This document shows, one piece after another, positions 12,229 through 23,049 of a stretch of DNA of 64,000 nucleotides (its first letter is position 1; each line of letters opens with the position of its first letter). The position numbers and the translations under genes were made by a program. The notes beneath the pieces are model-generated. The model worked only from the letters and a program-made list of their open reading frames with translations, had not been told where the DNA came from and did no database searches. The stretch is from Aplectana chamaeleonis. Its lineage: Eukaryota > Nematoda > Chromadorea > Rhabditida > Cosmocercidae. The stretch spans positions 3,214,501 through 3,278,500 of the forward strand of contig JAPDOI010000021.1 of assembly GCA_029168955.1 (NCBI GenBank). Reading direction: 5' to 3'.

Positions 12229-12240
12229 AATTAGTTTACC
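12229..12240. repeat. Right target-site duplication of the Penelope-like element
   Basis: AATTAGTTTACC, after which BEL gag coding continues (CGAAATTCTATGG...). Confidence 0.8.
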
Positions 12241-13260
12241 GAAATTCTATGGAAATCCTGAGGAGTTTCCACAATACTGGGCAGTTCTTGAAACGCTGAT
12301 TCACAAAAACCATGAGGTATCAATCATTGAAAAATTAGTACTACTGAAAGAGAGTCTGAAAGGATCTGCGGAAAAGATCATTAGAGACATTGAGCCTGTG
12401 CATGCTAATTACAACTGGATGGTGGAGGCCACTACCAAAAGATACGGTAACAAGCCAATAATCCGGTCAAAAATTGTTCAACAATTATTTGATCTCAAAT
12501 CAGCATCTAATGGAGCTCAAAGTTGTCAGACTGTTTTGACTCTATCAAAACTCTAGTCAAAAAAAGGTGTCGGCAGGTTACGATATTCGAAAAAACTTGC
12601 GACCCTATATGGACTGAAAAGATTTTGAAAAGTTCCCCCACGAGATTGTTAGAGACATTGTCATGAAAAACCAGGAGACTGATAATATGGAAGTAGAAAC
12701 ACTTCTCGACGCCTTGGAGAGAGAAATTAGCGCCAAGTCTTATGTCGAACTTCGCCTTGGTAATGCACAAAACACTCGCAACCTCAGATTTAAGATTGAG
12801 GGAAACACTCAGCAGGCAAACTGCGTTTAAACCGAACCATAATTCGACCGCATGTGAAACAGTGAACGATCGACAAACACGGCGCTCTATTCGTAAAGAA
12901 AAGAAATTGTGTTGGAGATGTTTCCAAAATGACCATCCTAGCAACAATTGCAGGGGACCAAATTGCACAGTCTGTGGGAGCACACACCACGCCTCAGTAT
13001 GTATGGTGCCAGATCTTTGCAGATCAAGTCCTTCCAGCACAAACTATCAATTTCATCCTCGCTGGCAGAAAAATGAAGAGAGTAGAAACCCCGCTGATAA
13101 CGCGCCCATGACTACATTTGACCAGCTGTCAGGTAGACAACCCAGCAATATGAGCAATGACGTGCGACGGATTAATCCGGGTACAAATCATCCACTCAGT
13201 TCAAATCAGAACTTCGACGGTGGCCAAATCTAAAATCCAGTGCTTCTAATAACGAACAAC
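12241..13260 (+). pseudogene. gag: BEL/Pao element 1, gag 3' part with zinc knuckles
   Basis: Directly after the Penelope insertion the frame reads LPKFYGNPEEFPQYWAVLET, then KLVLLKESLKGSAEKIIRDI, the core of Pao-type Gag (the family annotated as DUF1759). Frameshifts occur near 12520-12700. A frame from 12742 carries tandem Cys/His knuckles: CWRCFQNDHPSNNC then CTVCGSTHHASVC (12909-13010). These would bind element RNA. At least three frames are needed to read through, so this is dead. The protease of the same element follows. Confidence 0.75.
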
Positions 13261-13314
13261 TCGTGCTAATGACGGCCGATGGGAGCGTGTGGAATTATAG
13301 AAATCAGACCTATG

Positions 13315-14300
13315 AAAAGTGTTATTCTTCTTCGATATTGGAGCTCAAAAAACAGTTATAGAAGAAAAAGTGGCCGACAGACTCGGTTTACCGATAATCA
13401 CGACAGAAACTTGTGTGATGAAATTTAAAGGCAGCGTACGCGCAAAAAACCGTGTTTATTTTTTTCACAATTTTCTGCAGGTAGGCTTACCAGGTTGTCA
13501 TATATCATGAAGAGACCACCCAAAACACTCAAGTTTCCGAGAAAAACTCGTTTGAAAATCTCGCAGCATTCAGCCTCCTTTTTCTCACGTCTGTCAGGTG
13601 TGTCTTGTGTATTACACAAATACCGGAAATTTGAACGGCTGAATTGGTTTAGCCCATAACTTTCTGGGTTCCGCAATTCTTTTCGCTTTTCTGCTGTCAG
13701 TGATCATCTAAAATAGGAGCTTTCAATATCCACGTCTGAACTCGAAGATTCTTCGGAATAAAGAATTTAGAAAATTGGATTTCCGCGGCCGGCCGAAGAC
13801 TGTCGTGGGGTTTCTGTTCCTCGTGTTAGATGATCGACCGGGAAAACGCCTTTTCAGACCACGGAGCGATTTTCACGAGCCTATAGCATTATGAATACGC
13901 AACACTGAGATCTCAAGCTTCGCCAACTATCTCCACTTGGTTCATACATTGGATTGAGAAGAAAAACACATATGTGGTTTTTTGCGCGGACGCTGCCTTT
14001 AAAGGAATTTGAAGTCATATTGAGTCATCTGGTATATCTCACGATATGCACACTTCACGGAAAAAATTGGGCCTCTGTATACAGACGAAACCAATTATCA
14101 CCGGAGGTTTTCCATCTGTGAGACTCGTACAGACGGATCAAGAATTTCTGGGAAGTAAGGAGATTTTCCTATCCAATTCGAGAGTCTGTGGTGAACACCA
14201 ATTGCCACAAATCCTAGTCGGTCTGGACTGATATTATGATCGGGTCATTACGAATTCGACCGATTTACAAACGCCGTCAGGCCTCCATATAGCCGAAACA
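13315..14300 (+). pseudogene. BEL/Pao element 1, aspartic protease, split by a MITE
   Basis: The active-site strand reads FFDIGAQKTVIEEKVADRLG (13320-13385), where DIGA replaces the usual D[TS]GA. The domain is cut at 13425 by a TTAA MITE and resumes at 14003. Its C-terminal part ends with QLPQILVGLD (about 14200-14230, before a stop), then SGLHIAETVFGPSIYGRG, the standard end of a Pao protease and lead-in to RT. Frameshifts and stops are present on both sides. Degraded sequence continues to ~14608 without a recognisable RT core. Confidence 0.7.
13425..14002. mobile_element. TTAA-flanked MITE, copy A
   Basis: Inverted ends: left AAAGGCAGCGTACGCGCAAA, right TTTGCGCGGACGCTGCCTTT, each next to a TTAA (13425-13428, 13999-14002). 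It is 578 bp with no coding potential. Insertion at TTAA is the habit of piggyBac-like transposases and of Caenorhabditis PALTTAA-type MITEs. It interrupts the BEL protease. Confidence 0.85.
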
Positions 14301-14878
14301 GTATTTGGGCCAAGTATTTATGGTCGAGGTACTTTGCAAAAACCTGATACATCTACTATTACATATTCCATTACATCAATAATCGAAATGTCGGACGATA
14401 ATAATCAATGATTCGACCAGAAGCATTCCGGTATCGAGCCGATCAAGAAAAAGATAGATAGGGCGTTTCCATGAGTACCCTAGTAAGATCGCCTTTGCCA
14501 ATGGTCACATTATTGCACCCATTGCTGTGAAGGACAATTTAGGCGACCTCAATGATAGCTATGGTGCCGCAATCAAACGACATGCCACATCAAACGATAT
14601 GTCGTAACAGTAGAATCAGGGATGAGCGGAATTCCGATTTCCGATGGTTTTTGGCCTTCCGATTTCCGATTTCCGAAAAAAAGCCTAAAAATGCGGAAAA
14701 AATCGGAAATATCGGAGTTCAGGTTTTTGAACCTTTTTCCTTGCCAAGTTCTTGGGGATATCTGGGGCGCTGAATTCGAATTCGAGGCCCGTCTTCACTT
14801 TTCAGAAAGCTAGGGTTGAGTGCATTCATAGGAAAGTTATTCAATAACATCCCATTGTCTACATATGTTTGCCTAACT

Positions 14879-14900
14879 ATGTGTGTGTGTGTGTGTGTGG
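14879..14900. repeat. (TG)n microsatellite
   Basis: A run of alternating TG inside the hAT element. Confidence 0.9.
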
Positions 14901-15714
14901 TTGTGAGAATGAATGGAAATTCGGTCGTTTCTTCTTAATTCTTCTTCAAAAATGAAGCCATTCGGTTTGTTGTTATTATGGTGCGATGGCGTGTACTGAT
15001 AACACGATCAGTTCCTATATAAAAGCTTGCTGAAAGAGTTCATGAACGGTTTCATGTGAGATTTAAGGCCCGCTGTGAGTTTCTCGAGGGGAGTGTGCGG
15101 GACTTCACTGGTAAGGAATTTCTGACAGAGTTACATGCGAATGCTCTCGGCTCTAGATATGCTTTCGGCAACCTGCCTTTACAACTTTAAGTTACATTTG
15201 ACCTTAAACATTGGATATATGCTCCACGGTGCGAGTTGAGTTACACGTGACATAAAGCACTGGCGGGTAACCTAAATGTATTATGTATGTTATCGCACAT
15301 GTAACTTATCTACGCGGCGTGCCGTTCCTTAGGGAGGTATACGTTGCACCCTGGAGGCAGGACTCAGATGCAGGCAGCGTCGTCCATTCAGTTACACTAG
15401 TTTTGAGGTACTTGGCCCCGCACACCGGCTGGAGGCCCCGCCTGACAGACCGCTGCCGGCCCAGTCGTGCTCGCCGAGCACCTCGTCGCTTGTCAATGTG
15501 CCGGCCACGTCGCTGGTACGTGTCAAGTAACATGTACCAGCAGTACGAGTTACTCGCAATGTTGTGTATTTATTATAAGCGTATGTTACATTAATCAAAA
15601 ATCTCGTACAATTACACGTAACATCGCTTCAAGTTACTTGTTAACTCAAAGTAAGTTGCGTGAGGCCACCATGCAACTTGCGTTGAAGTCTCAGGTAACT
15701 TGCTCAGCATTTTC

Positions 15715-16105
15715 TGAGTGGAAGTGCGTCAAGCGTCAAAACAGTGGGCTGGGCTTCACTTAGAGTGCGCAAAGCGCTGGAAAAGGTGTGCGGGGTCCAA
15801 CTGGGAGTACGCCGAGCGCCGGAGGAACTGTCTGTGTTGCGCTCAATTTGGAGTGCGTCGAGGGCCGGGTAGAATGTGTTGGACACAACTTGGAGGGCAC
15901 CAAGCGCGGGCGAAAGTGTGTAGCACCCCAACTAGGAGTGAGTGAAGCGCCGAGAAAAGTGTGTTGCACCCAACTAGGAGCGCGCCATGTGCCGGGAAGA
16001 AAAGTTTGCGGGTCTCTAATAAGAGTGTGCCGCTCGCCGGAGAGACTGTGTTGAACCGACTTGAAGTGCTGCAGGCGCCTGGAAAAGTGTGTGGGACCTA
16101 ACTGA
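15715..16105. repeat. Degenerate minisatellite of ~45-bp units inside the hAT element
   Basis: About nine loosely similar units share AACT(A/T)GGAGTGCG..AAGCGCCGG.AAA.GTGTGT. Units are visible near 15740, 15785, 15840, 15885, 15930, 15970, 16020 and 16060. This explains long accidental reading frames on both strands here. Confidence 0.7.
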
Positions 16106-16429
16106 TTCTGCAATGATTCTGAGCGTCATGATACAAGCCTACAAGTACGCGTGGGCATACACCTTGTTCAATAAAGTAGGATAAGCCCAAGGGTTTTGGC
16201 AGGAACAATCACCAGGGGAGGGTTAAGAATTTCGCTGATCATTTCCGATTTCCGAATTCCGATTTCCGATGGTTTTTGGCGTTCCGATTTCCGAATTCCG
16301 ATTTCCGAATTTTAGAGAGTCGTTCCGATTTCCGATTTTCGATTTCCGCAATTCAGAAACAAATTTCCGCTCATTCCTGCGTAGAATACGAAGGAGTGTA
16401 GCAGCCAGCCACGTGCACTCATAGCTTCG

Positions 16430-18075
16430 TTAGGTGGAGCCATGTACTCCACCAACCTTCACCCCTGGGCAGGTGAAGTGGGGAACCTTCACCACTGGGA
16501 AAACGGGTGACAACCGGTGAAACACCCCGAAAAAGAATGAAAGTGACCCAACACTCATGCAAGTTAGTTTCAAAATTGGGTGGGTGTCACTGCCGGTATT
16601 TCGTAAATAACTTTTTTGTGCTTAGAGATAGACCTTTGGTGAAGGTTGTTTTCGGAATTTCCATATAATTCTGCATCGAACGACGTTTTCAGTTTCGAAA
16701 AATACGTTCCCCATCTTAGAGCCGATTTCAGTTTATAAGTGCATTTTTTTTCGTCTAAAATTATCGGTTTTTCGTCCATAACTTTTTTGTGCTTTGAGAT
16801 AGACCTTTGGTGAAGATTGTTTTCGGAATCCTCATAGAATTCTGCGTCGACTAGTGTTCCCAGTTTGAAAAAATATTTTCTCGATCCTTCAGCCTAATTC
16901 ATTTTACGAAACACCGGTTTTTCGCCTGTAACTCTTTAACCGTTGAAGATAGGGTTCTGGTGAAGGTTGCTTGTGAAATATAAAGACAATTCTGCGTCGA
17001 ATGATGTATCAGGTTCCTAATTTTGCTTGCTCCATAAGCCAGCCAGGTGGGTGGAGCCGAGCCCCGTTGTTGGCTCCAGCAGAACTCTGCGTCTCTCATT
17101 TGAACCATAGAGGCGAGAGCACCCTATGGAGATAACTATGGAGCTCGGCTCCACCGACCTGCCTGGCTTATGGGGCAAACAAAGTTAGGAACACGATATA
17201 TCATTCGACGCAGAATTCTACGCAGAATTTAAAAACAACCGCCACCAAAACACTATCTTTACCGGTTAAAGAGTTATAGGCGAAAAACCGGTGTTTCGTA
17301 AAACCAATTAGGCTGAAAGATTGAGAAAATTTTTTTTTCAACTTGGAAACAAAAGTCGACGCAGAATTATATGGGGATCCCGAAAACAACCTCCACCAAA
17401 GGTCTACCTCTAAGCTCAAAAAAGTTATATACGAAAAACCGATAATTTCAGGCGAAAGAAATGCACTTTATAAACTGAAATCGGCTGGAAGAAGGGGAAT
17501 GTATTTTCAGAAACTGAGAACGCTATTCGATGCAGAATTCTATGGGGATCCCAAAAACAACCCTCACCAAAGCTATCTTCTAGGGTAAAAAAGTTATGAA
17601 CGAAGAACTGATTGCTTTTAGTGAAAGAAACGTTATTTCATAAATTGAAATCGGCTGAGAGATTAGAAACGTATTTTTCTCAAATTGAAAACATTATTCG
17701 ACGCAAAATTTTATGAAGATTTCGGAAACAGCTCCGTCAAAAGATCCATCTCAAAGGGCAAAAATGTTATGCGCGAAGAACAGGTCCTTCTTCAAAAATC
17801 GCTTGGAAAAATTTTACCAAAAATTTTTGACTCCAAGACAGCTCAAAGGAAATTTTTCATGACCTAGGCACATTATTTAATTTATAATTTAGATCAGTGA
17901 ATTTCTAAAGGAGGTCATCTAATGAAAAGATGTTTCAGATTTAATGATTAAAAGTAAAAATATATTGAATGCAAAAAAAGGGGATTAAGAAAACGTCAAA
18001 TTTTGAAGTTGCAAGTCTATAGGGAACCTTCACCATTCCCCACTCAGGTATCCGAAACAACCTTCACCTCTCGGA
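16430..18075. repeat. Long imperfect palindrome made of ~165-bp tandem units
   Basis: The left arm holds three diverged units ending ATTCTGCRTCGA (near 16671, 16845, 16996). The right arm holds four units of the reverse complement TTCGACGCAGAATT (near 17194, 17353, 17525, 17696). The centre is near 17090, where the left segment around 17035-17065 (CATAAGCCAGCCAGG...) pairs with that at 17130-17180. Each unit contains GGTGAAGGTTGTTTTCGGAA and a nearby TTTTTCGTCTATAACTTTTTT-like stretch. CCTTCACC motifs lie at both outer ends (16450-16490, 18025-18075). No protein is recognisable. It could be a foldback transposon. Confidence 0.75.
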
Positions 18076-18104
18076 CCGCTGTCTCCATCCCCAAAGAAAC
18101 CTAT

Positions 18105-18260
18105 GTTTGCACTCCCATACAGAAAAAAACTCCTCGTGGAGTTGTTGACGCTCGTTTGATGAGGCTTCTTGATCTTGATCTTCCTAGCCAAGATCAAGAA
18201 GACTCATCAAACGAGCGTCAACAACTCCACGAGGAGTTTTTTTCTGTATGGGAGTGCAAA
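18105..18260. repeat. Head-to-head duplication of the LINE-A 5' leader
   Basis: 18105-18177 is the reverse complement of 18189-18260 with one or two mismatches; the spacer is about 12 bp. Both arms are LINE-A leader (CTCCTCGTGGAGTTGTTGA...). It resembles the 5' inversions seen after aberrant target-primed reverse transcription, but here the segment is duplicated as well as inverted. Confidence 0.85.
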
Positions 18261-18299
18261 TATCTTGCTCTAAATTTCCCCTAATGTTCCTCTTCATAG

Positions 18300-19376
18300 T
18301 CTAGACATTTTTCAACTCAATATCAATGGCCTGCGTGCCAAACTTGCTGAACTCACATTGTACATTGAACGATCTCATCCAGATGTCATTCTCCTTCAGG
18401 AAACAAAAGATTAGTGCATCGTCTTCCTTACTCCGCCTTCCTGATTATACGTCGTACCACCTTCCCCGCACATCCCATGGTGGTGGCGTTTCTACATTAG
18501 TGAAATCTTCCATACCCTCCCACCTTATTCCTATCCCTAATGATAATGTTGTAGAATGTATTGGTGTTCATATTGTATTGCAAAGACGCCCTATAAATAT
18601 TGCTAATATTTATATTCCCCCTACCTCCTCATGTCCTAATTCGTTTGACCCCACTCCATTTTTGCATTCTGTGCACTCTGCCCTCCCATCGTCTTCTGTT
18701 GTCATGGCTGGCGATTTTATTGCTCACTGTACTTCATGGTTCTCCTCTCTAGATTCTGATGACAGAGGGGAACTACTTGAGCTCTTTGCTGAGGATTGTG
18801 ATCATGTTGCCATTAACGAGGACGCCCCTACTCGCCTTCCTTCCACGGGCAGGACGTCATCTCCGGATGTCACTTTTGTATCATCTTCTCTTGCTGTCTC
18901 CTGTAACTGGTCCACTGCTATAGCTATGGCCAGCGATCATGTACCCTGCTTCATTGGATTTGTCTCTCAATAGCCACCTGGGACTTTTGTAGGCTCGCGT
19001 AGCAAATTATACACCAATTATCGTAAGGCTAACTGGGTCATGTTTAAGGAGGTGTTACTCAGTCGGGTAGCCTACTACCCGCTTACCGGCTCCGTTCATG
19101 AGAAGGACAAGTTCATTGTTGATGCCATATGCAATGCCTCCAGAATCGCAATTCCTACAGGGCGTGTGAGAACGTTTCATCCTAACGTTCCCAAGGATGT
19201 TCCGGAGCTGATCGAATTACGGGACGAGAAGCGCCGAGCTGATTCTGCAGATCCCAGTATTCAACAACTGCCGGATGAGATCACCAAACGGCTTAATGAT
19301 TACAAGCGGACGAGCTGGATGGAGTTCACTGAATCCTTGAATTTCTCCACTGATGCAAAGAAGACCATGTGCATTC
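18300..19376 (+). pseudogene. LINE-A copy 1 endonuclease and middle region
   Basis: IFQLNINGLRAKLAELTLYI-like and LLQETK motifs open the apurinic-type endonuclease. VVMAGDFIAH has Ile where copy 3 has Asn (GDFNAH). SPDVTFVSSSLAVSC and ASDHVP follow. The frame breaks near 18970 and resumes at 19040 with FKEVLLSRVAYYPLTGSVHE. Reading ends where a MITE is inserted at 19377. The endonuclease would nick target DNA for priming. Confidence 0.75.
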
Positions 19377-19869
19377 TTAAAGGCACGGTACACCCTCAGA
19401 TCAGAATTTTGAGATTTTCGTGTAGTTGTGTAGAAGACCCCTCCTGTATAACACGTGCCAAATGCGAGGTCTCAATTTATCCAAATAAGCGAGATATAAG
19501 CGACCACCACAGGCCCGACCCCCTTCGCTCACCACCACAGGCCCGACCCCCTTCCTGATTTTCGAACTCGATAGCGGCTATATGGATGGGTGAATTCCCA
19601 CAAGTCTCTGTTCTTCAGTCCATTGCCGGGCTATCTCCTTATCCTGGCTTGCTTTCGCGTAACGATCACGACTGAAGAGAAATACAGGCATGAGACAACT
19701 CGTCCACCAATTTTTCACCCTCAAAATATAGGCATTTTCAGGGAGCCATAACTCTGTTCATAGGGGGTCTTGGACGATTTCAGAGATACCACTGTGATCA
19801 GCGTGTGACTCTCTCCAAGACAAGCATCAAATCTGAAAGTTAATTTTTTTGGGTGTCCTGTGCCTTTAA
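19377..19869. mobile_element. TTAA-flanked MITE, copy E
   Basis: Ends read TTAAAGGCACGG and CCTGTGCCTTTAA, with TTAA at 19377-19380 and 19866-19869. Internal sequence around 19745-19800 (CCATAACTCTGTTCATAGGG) is close to MITE copy C at 27358, so they belong to one family. It splits the LINE-A coding region. Confidence 0.85.
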
Positions 19870-21299
19870 GCAGTTGCCTGGGAAGAGACTGACAGCGGAC
19901 CGAAACACGCTTGAGTTCCCTTCGGGGAAATTCGAGTCCGGCTTTAAGGCTGCATGCCGACTCGGGAAACTGTTTGCCTCTAGGTAATCGCGTCGCGATC
20001 GCTCTAACAGACGCACTCTCTGGTCTATAAGGAAGCTCCGTCGTCATGATGTACCTGCAATAACTGCCTCTGCTGTGCCTTTCCTCATCAAGTCTACGAA
20101 GAACTCGAGGGCTGAGGGACCTGACGGCGTGCCAGCTGTCCATCTAAAGCACTTGCCGGAACAGTTCCTTGAACTACTCAGCAATCTCGTCTACTAGTCA
20201 TTCAGCACCAGAGTTATTCCCGCTAGGTGGAAGCAAGCAATCGTTTTACCGATCCTAAAGCCCGGTAAACCAGAGGATAAGGCAACTTCGCATCGTCCCA
20301 TCTCCCTTTTGTCCCCTATCGCTAAGTTAGCGGAGAAGTTCATTAACCCGCATCTCCAAGAAGACCTACGACATAACGTACATCAACACGGCTTCAAGAA
20401 GACTCACTCCACCATCACGGCACTCACGTCAATCACAGAACACATAATTGCTGGCTTCAACATGAAACCTCCAGCTGGCAGAAGTATAGTCGTGGCGGTT
20501 GATTTAACCGCTGCCTTCGATAACGTCAGTACTTCGTTGCTGTCCAAATCGATCCTGGACTCTACTATCCCTGACTGGTGCGAGAGATAGACCGACAACT
20601 TTGTCAAAAATCGTTCCATTCGTGTAAAATTTGATGGACACTTGTCGAAGTCTGTTCCTCTGAAGGCAGGCGTCCGTCAAGATGGAGTCTTATCTCCCAG
20701 CCTATTCTCGCAGTATCTGTCTGATATTCCGAAGCCGTCACCTAACATCCACCTATGTCTATATGCGGATGACATCACTATTATTTGTACTGACCCTGTC
20801 ATCGATCGAGCCACTGCTGAGATGAATAAGTACCTCGTCAGTCTGGCCAAGTTCCTGGAATCAAAGCAGCTAAAGGTCTCCCCAACCAAGTCCGGTGTTG
20901 CTTTGTGCACTACAGCGACTGCTGAACACAAGCTGCATCCCCAGGTTCCTTGGGAAGGAAATATGCTGCCCTTATCAAAACAACCTCGTCTAGTCGGTGT
21001 ATTCCTGGACCCGTCACTGCGTTTTCACGAAAACACACGTATTCGAGCTGCTGCTGATAACACACGCAACAACATTCTACGCTCTCTGGCAAGCACCACT
21101 TGGAGCAGCTCAAAGGAAATCTTGCGAACCATTTAAAAGGCTATGGTACAGCCAGTTTTGGAATATGGAGCCCCTGTATGGTCAAGACACTTGTCGTTAG
21201 CCTCTTGGAGCAACCTTCAGCGTGCACATAACTCTGCCTGTATCTCACCTACATCATAAGTGTTCGCTTCTTCCTGTAAAGCAGCATTGTCAACTCCAG
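19870..21299 (+). pseudogene. LINE-A copy 1 reverse transcriptase
   Basis: RT motifs: SPIAKLAEKFINPHLQEDLR (20312), VVAVDLTAAFDNVS (motif A), LKAGVRQDGVLSPSLFSQYL (normally GVPQGG) and the catalytic LYADDITI (~20757-20785). A stop interrupts at ~20588 and another at ~21134. Sequence runs out at 21299 before the C-terminal knuckle. Confidence 0.8.
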
Positions 21300-21449
21300 G
21301 CTGCCGAGATGTCGTACGTTCGCGCCGTGGCAGTGTGGAGGAAACAAGACCAACCTCCGTGCAAACCGACGTCAATCCCTCCACGGAGAGGGTTTTTGTC
21401 ATAGGAGAGGTGCTGGCTCGCTGTAGCTCTCCTGAGGATTCTTCTGCGG

Positions 21450-23040
21450 ATGGCCGGCGTCGACAGGAGTCAAGGACCTGCTCAGAAGAAGTTCCCATGT
21501 GCCACATGCGACAGAGATGTCACTTGGAATGGAACCAGCGTCCAATGTTTCGGATGCCAAAGGTGGGTGCACTTCTCTTGTTCGGGTCTCAGTTCTGTGA
21601 GGCACCACAATTCTTCCTTTCGTTGTATTGTGTGCTCCGCCTCCAGTAACTCTAATTCCTCATCGACCAATCGCCCCCTATCTATTGTACACATCAATCT
21701 AAACGGCCTTCGAGCCAAGCTTTCTGAGTTATCTCTCTTTGCTCGTACTCATCACCAGGATGTTATCACGGTTCAAGAAACCAAACTCTCTCCCTCTGCT
21801 ACCTCTCGGCATCCAAACATCCCGGGCTATACTGCATATCATACTGCTAGATCATCTAAAGGAGGCGGAATCTCTACAATGTTCTATCCTCCCTTCCCTC
21901 TCACTTAAAGGCAGTGTTCACGATGATTCTCGTTTGCAAGTTTTCCACTCAAAACAATGCGTTGGCTACAAAGTGTCACCAAAATCACGAAGAAACGGCG
22001 AGAAACGCACTAATTCGTCTTATTTCAGTGACATTATTTTATGGCCTGGACTAGTTGTCCGGTTGGATGAACATGTTCACGGTGGTTGTCACCGGTAAAA
22101 AATGGGACTAATCGAAAATGGAAGAATATTTTGGGCAAAACAGTATTAGTTAGAGCCCGAAGGAAAGAACGGAGCAACACAGAATGGAGAATTTCAAAAG
22201 ACGGGTCCACATAAGATTTCATTGTCACAACGAACAGTTCCATTGATACTCAAGAGGCGGGCAGATACTTGAGTATTTCGTGCCCTTCTGGTGCGTTTTT
22301 CTCGGTTTCTTCGTCATTTCAGTTCTACTCGGGGGCCAAACAATCGATTCAGCGATTAATCTCAAAATTGAAGATTATCGTGAACACTGCCTTTAATCCC
22401 AAATACTCCAAAGGATAGCACTCTCGAGTGCGCCCCCATCCATGTTCCTCTAAAAACTCCAATTTCTCTTTTCAGTATATACATTCCTCCTTCTACATCC
22501 TGTCCACCAAACTACAACCCTATCCCACTCCTCGAGCAGCTTTACGACTGCTCTCTCTCTCTCCCTCAATTGTCTTTGCGGGTGACTTCAATGCGCACAC
22601 GTTCTGCTCGACGCTTGATTCTGATGCTAGAAGGAATGACGTCGAAGAATGAGCGGAGGAGTGCGACCTGGTCATTCTAAACGATGGCAAGCCCACTCGT
22701 CTCCCGGCCAACGGCCGATCATCTAGCCCAGACATCTGCCTCGTCTCTTCCAATCTCTCTAATGCTCAACATCCACAACTCTTTCCATCACATTCCGGTA
22801 TTTGTCAGTATCGATCTCTCTAACTCTCTTGCTCCCTATACAGATGTTCGTCATCGTTCATATCTTAACTTAGGCCTTGAACACTGGAGCCGGTTCAGGG
22901 AGGTTGCATTCCGCCAAGCGGCCGATTATCCGTGGAACGGAGATCTGAAACACTAGAAAAGCGCCACCTATCTGATGCTATCCTGAAGGCTATGAAAGCT
23001 GCGAGCCCTGAAGGCCGCGTAAAGACCTCTTTTTGCAAGG
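21450..23040 (+). pseudogene. LINE-B copy 1 zinc finger and endonuclease
   Basis: The PHD-like Cys/His module is CATCDRDVTW..VQCFGCQRWVHFSCSGL..FRCIVC (21498-21645). Then VHINLNGLRAKLSELSLFAR and VQETKLSPS open the endonuclease. The reading is cut at 21905 by a MITE and resumes at 22397 with the APIHVPLKT region, GDFNAHTFCS (~22585), a stop at ~22650, then SRPTADHLAQTS in another frame. The 2A-like motif is decayed (GVDRSQGP). It is inactive. Confidence 0.75.
21905..22396. mobile_element. TTAA-flanked MITE, copy B
   Basis: Ends TTAAAGGCAGTGTTCACGAT and ATCGTGAACACTGCCTTTAA match over nearly 20 bp. TTAA lies at both ends. LINE-B sequence is continuous if it is removed with one TTAA. Confidence 0.9.
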
Positions 23041-23049
23041 TCACCAGTA

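Larger units (their letters stand above)
14617..16379. mobile_element. Non-autonomous hAT-type element, 1763 bp
   Basis: Terminal inverted repeats are CAGGGATGAGCGGAA at the left and TTTCCGCTCATTCCTG at the right. Flanking 8-bp sequences AGTAGAAT (14609-14616) and CGTAGAAT (16380-16387) match at 7 of 8, the hAT target duplication length. Subterminal zones repeat TTCCGATTTCCGA many times (14632-14720, 16235-16350), probably transposase binding sites. No transposase is encoded. Confidence 0.85.
18105..21299 (+). mobile_element. LINE-A copy 1 (non-LTR retrotransposon), broken
   Basis: Order on the plus strand: inverted 5' leader, forward 5' leader, endonuclease, middle domain, reverse transcriptase. 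The zinc-finger segment present in copies 2 and 3 is deleted at ~18262. A TTAA MITE sits at 19377-19869. The 3' end is cut at 21299, where LINE-B copy 1 begins. Stops and frameshifts are frequent, so it is inactive. It is related to the I/Jockey group by APE-type endonuclease, RT and a C-terminal Cys/His knuckle in complete copies. Confidence 0.85.
21300..23049 (+). mobile_element. LINE-B copy 1, 3' truncated by BEL/Pao element 2
   Basis: It starts with CTGCCGAGATGTCGTA, the same 5' end as the near-complete copy at 42426. It contains the leader peptide, a zinc finger, and endonuclease to ~22700, with a TTAA MITE at 21905-22396. Homology stops at 23049, where the LTR of BEL/Pao element 2 begins (TGTGATTTTTG...). 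Confidence 0.8.

Noticed and set aside
14602..16413. A LINE-A fragment around the hAT element at 14617
   Set aside because: Only ~15 bp on one side and ~30 bp on the other match LINE-A (TCGTAACAGTAGAAT, GGAGTGTAGCAGCCAGCCA). It probably is a sliver of LINE-A target, but it is too short to annotate.
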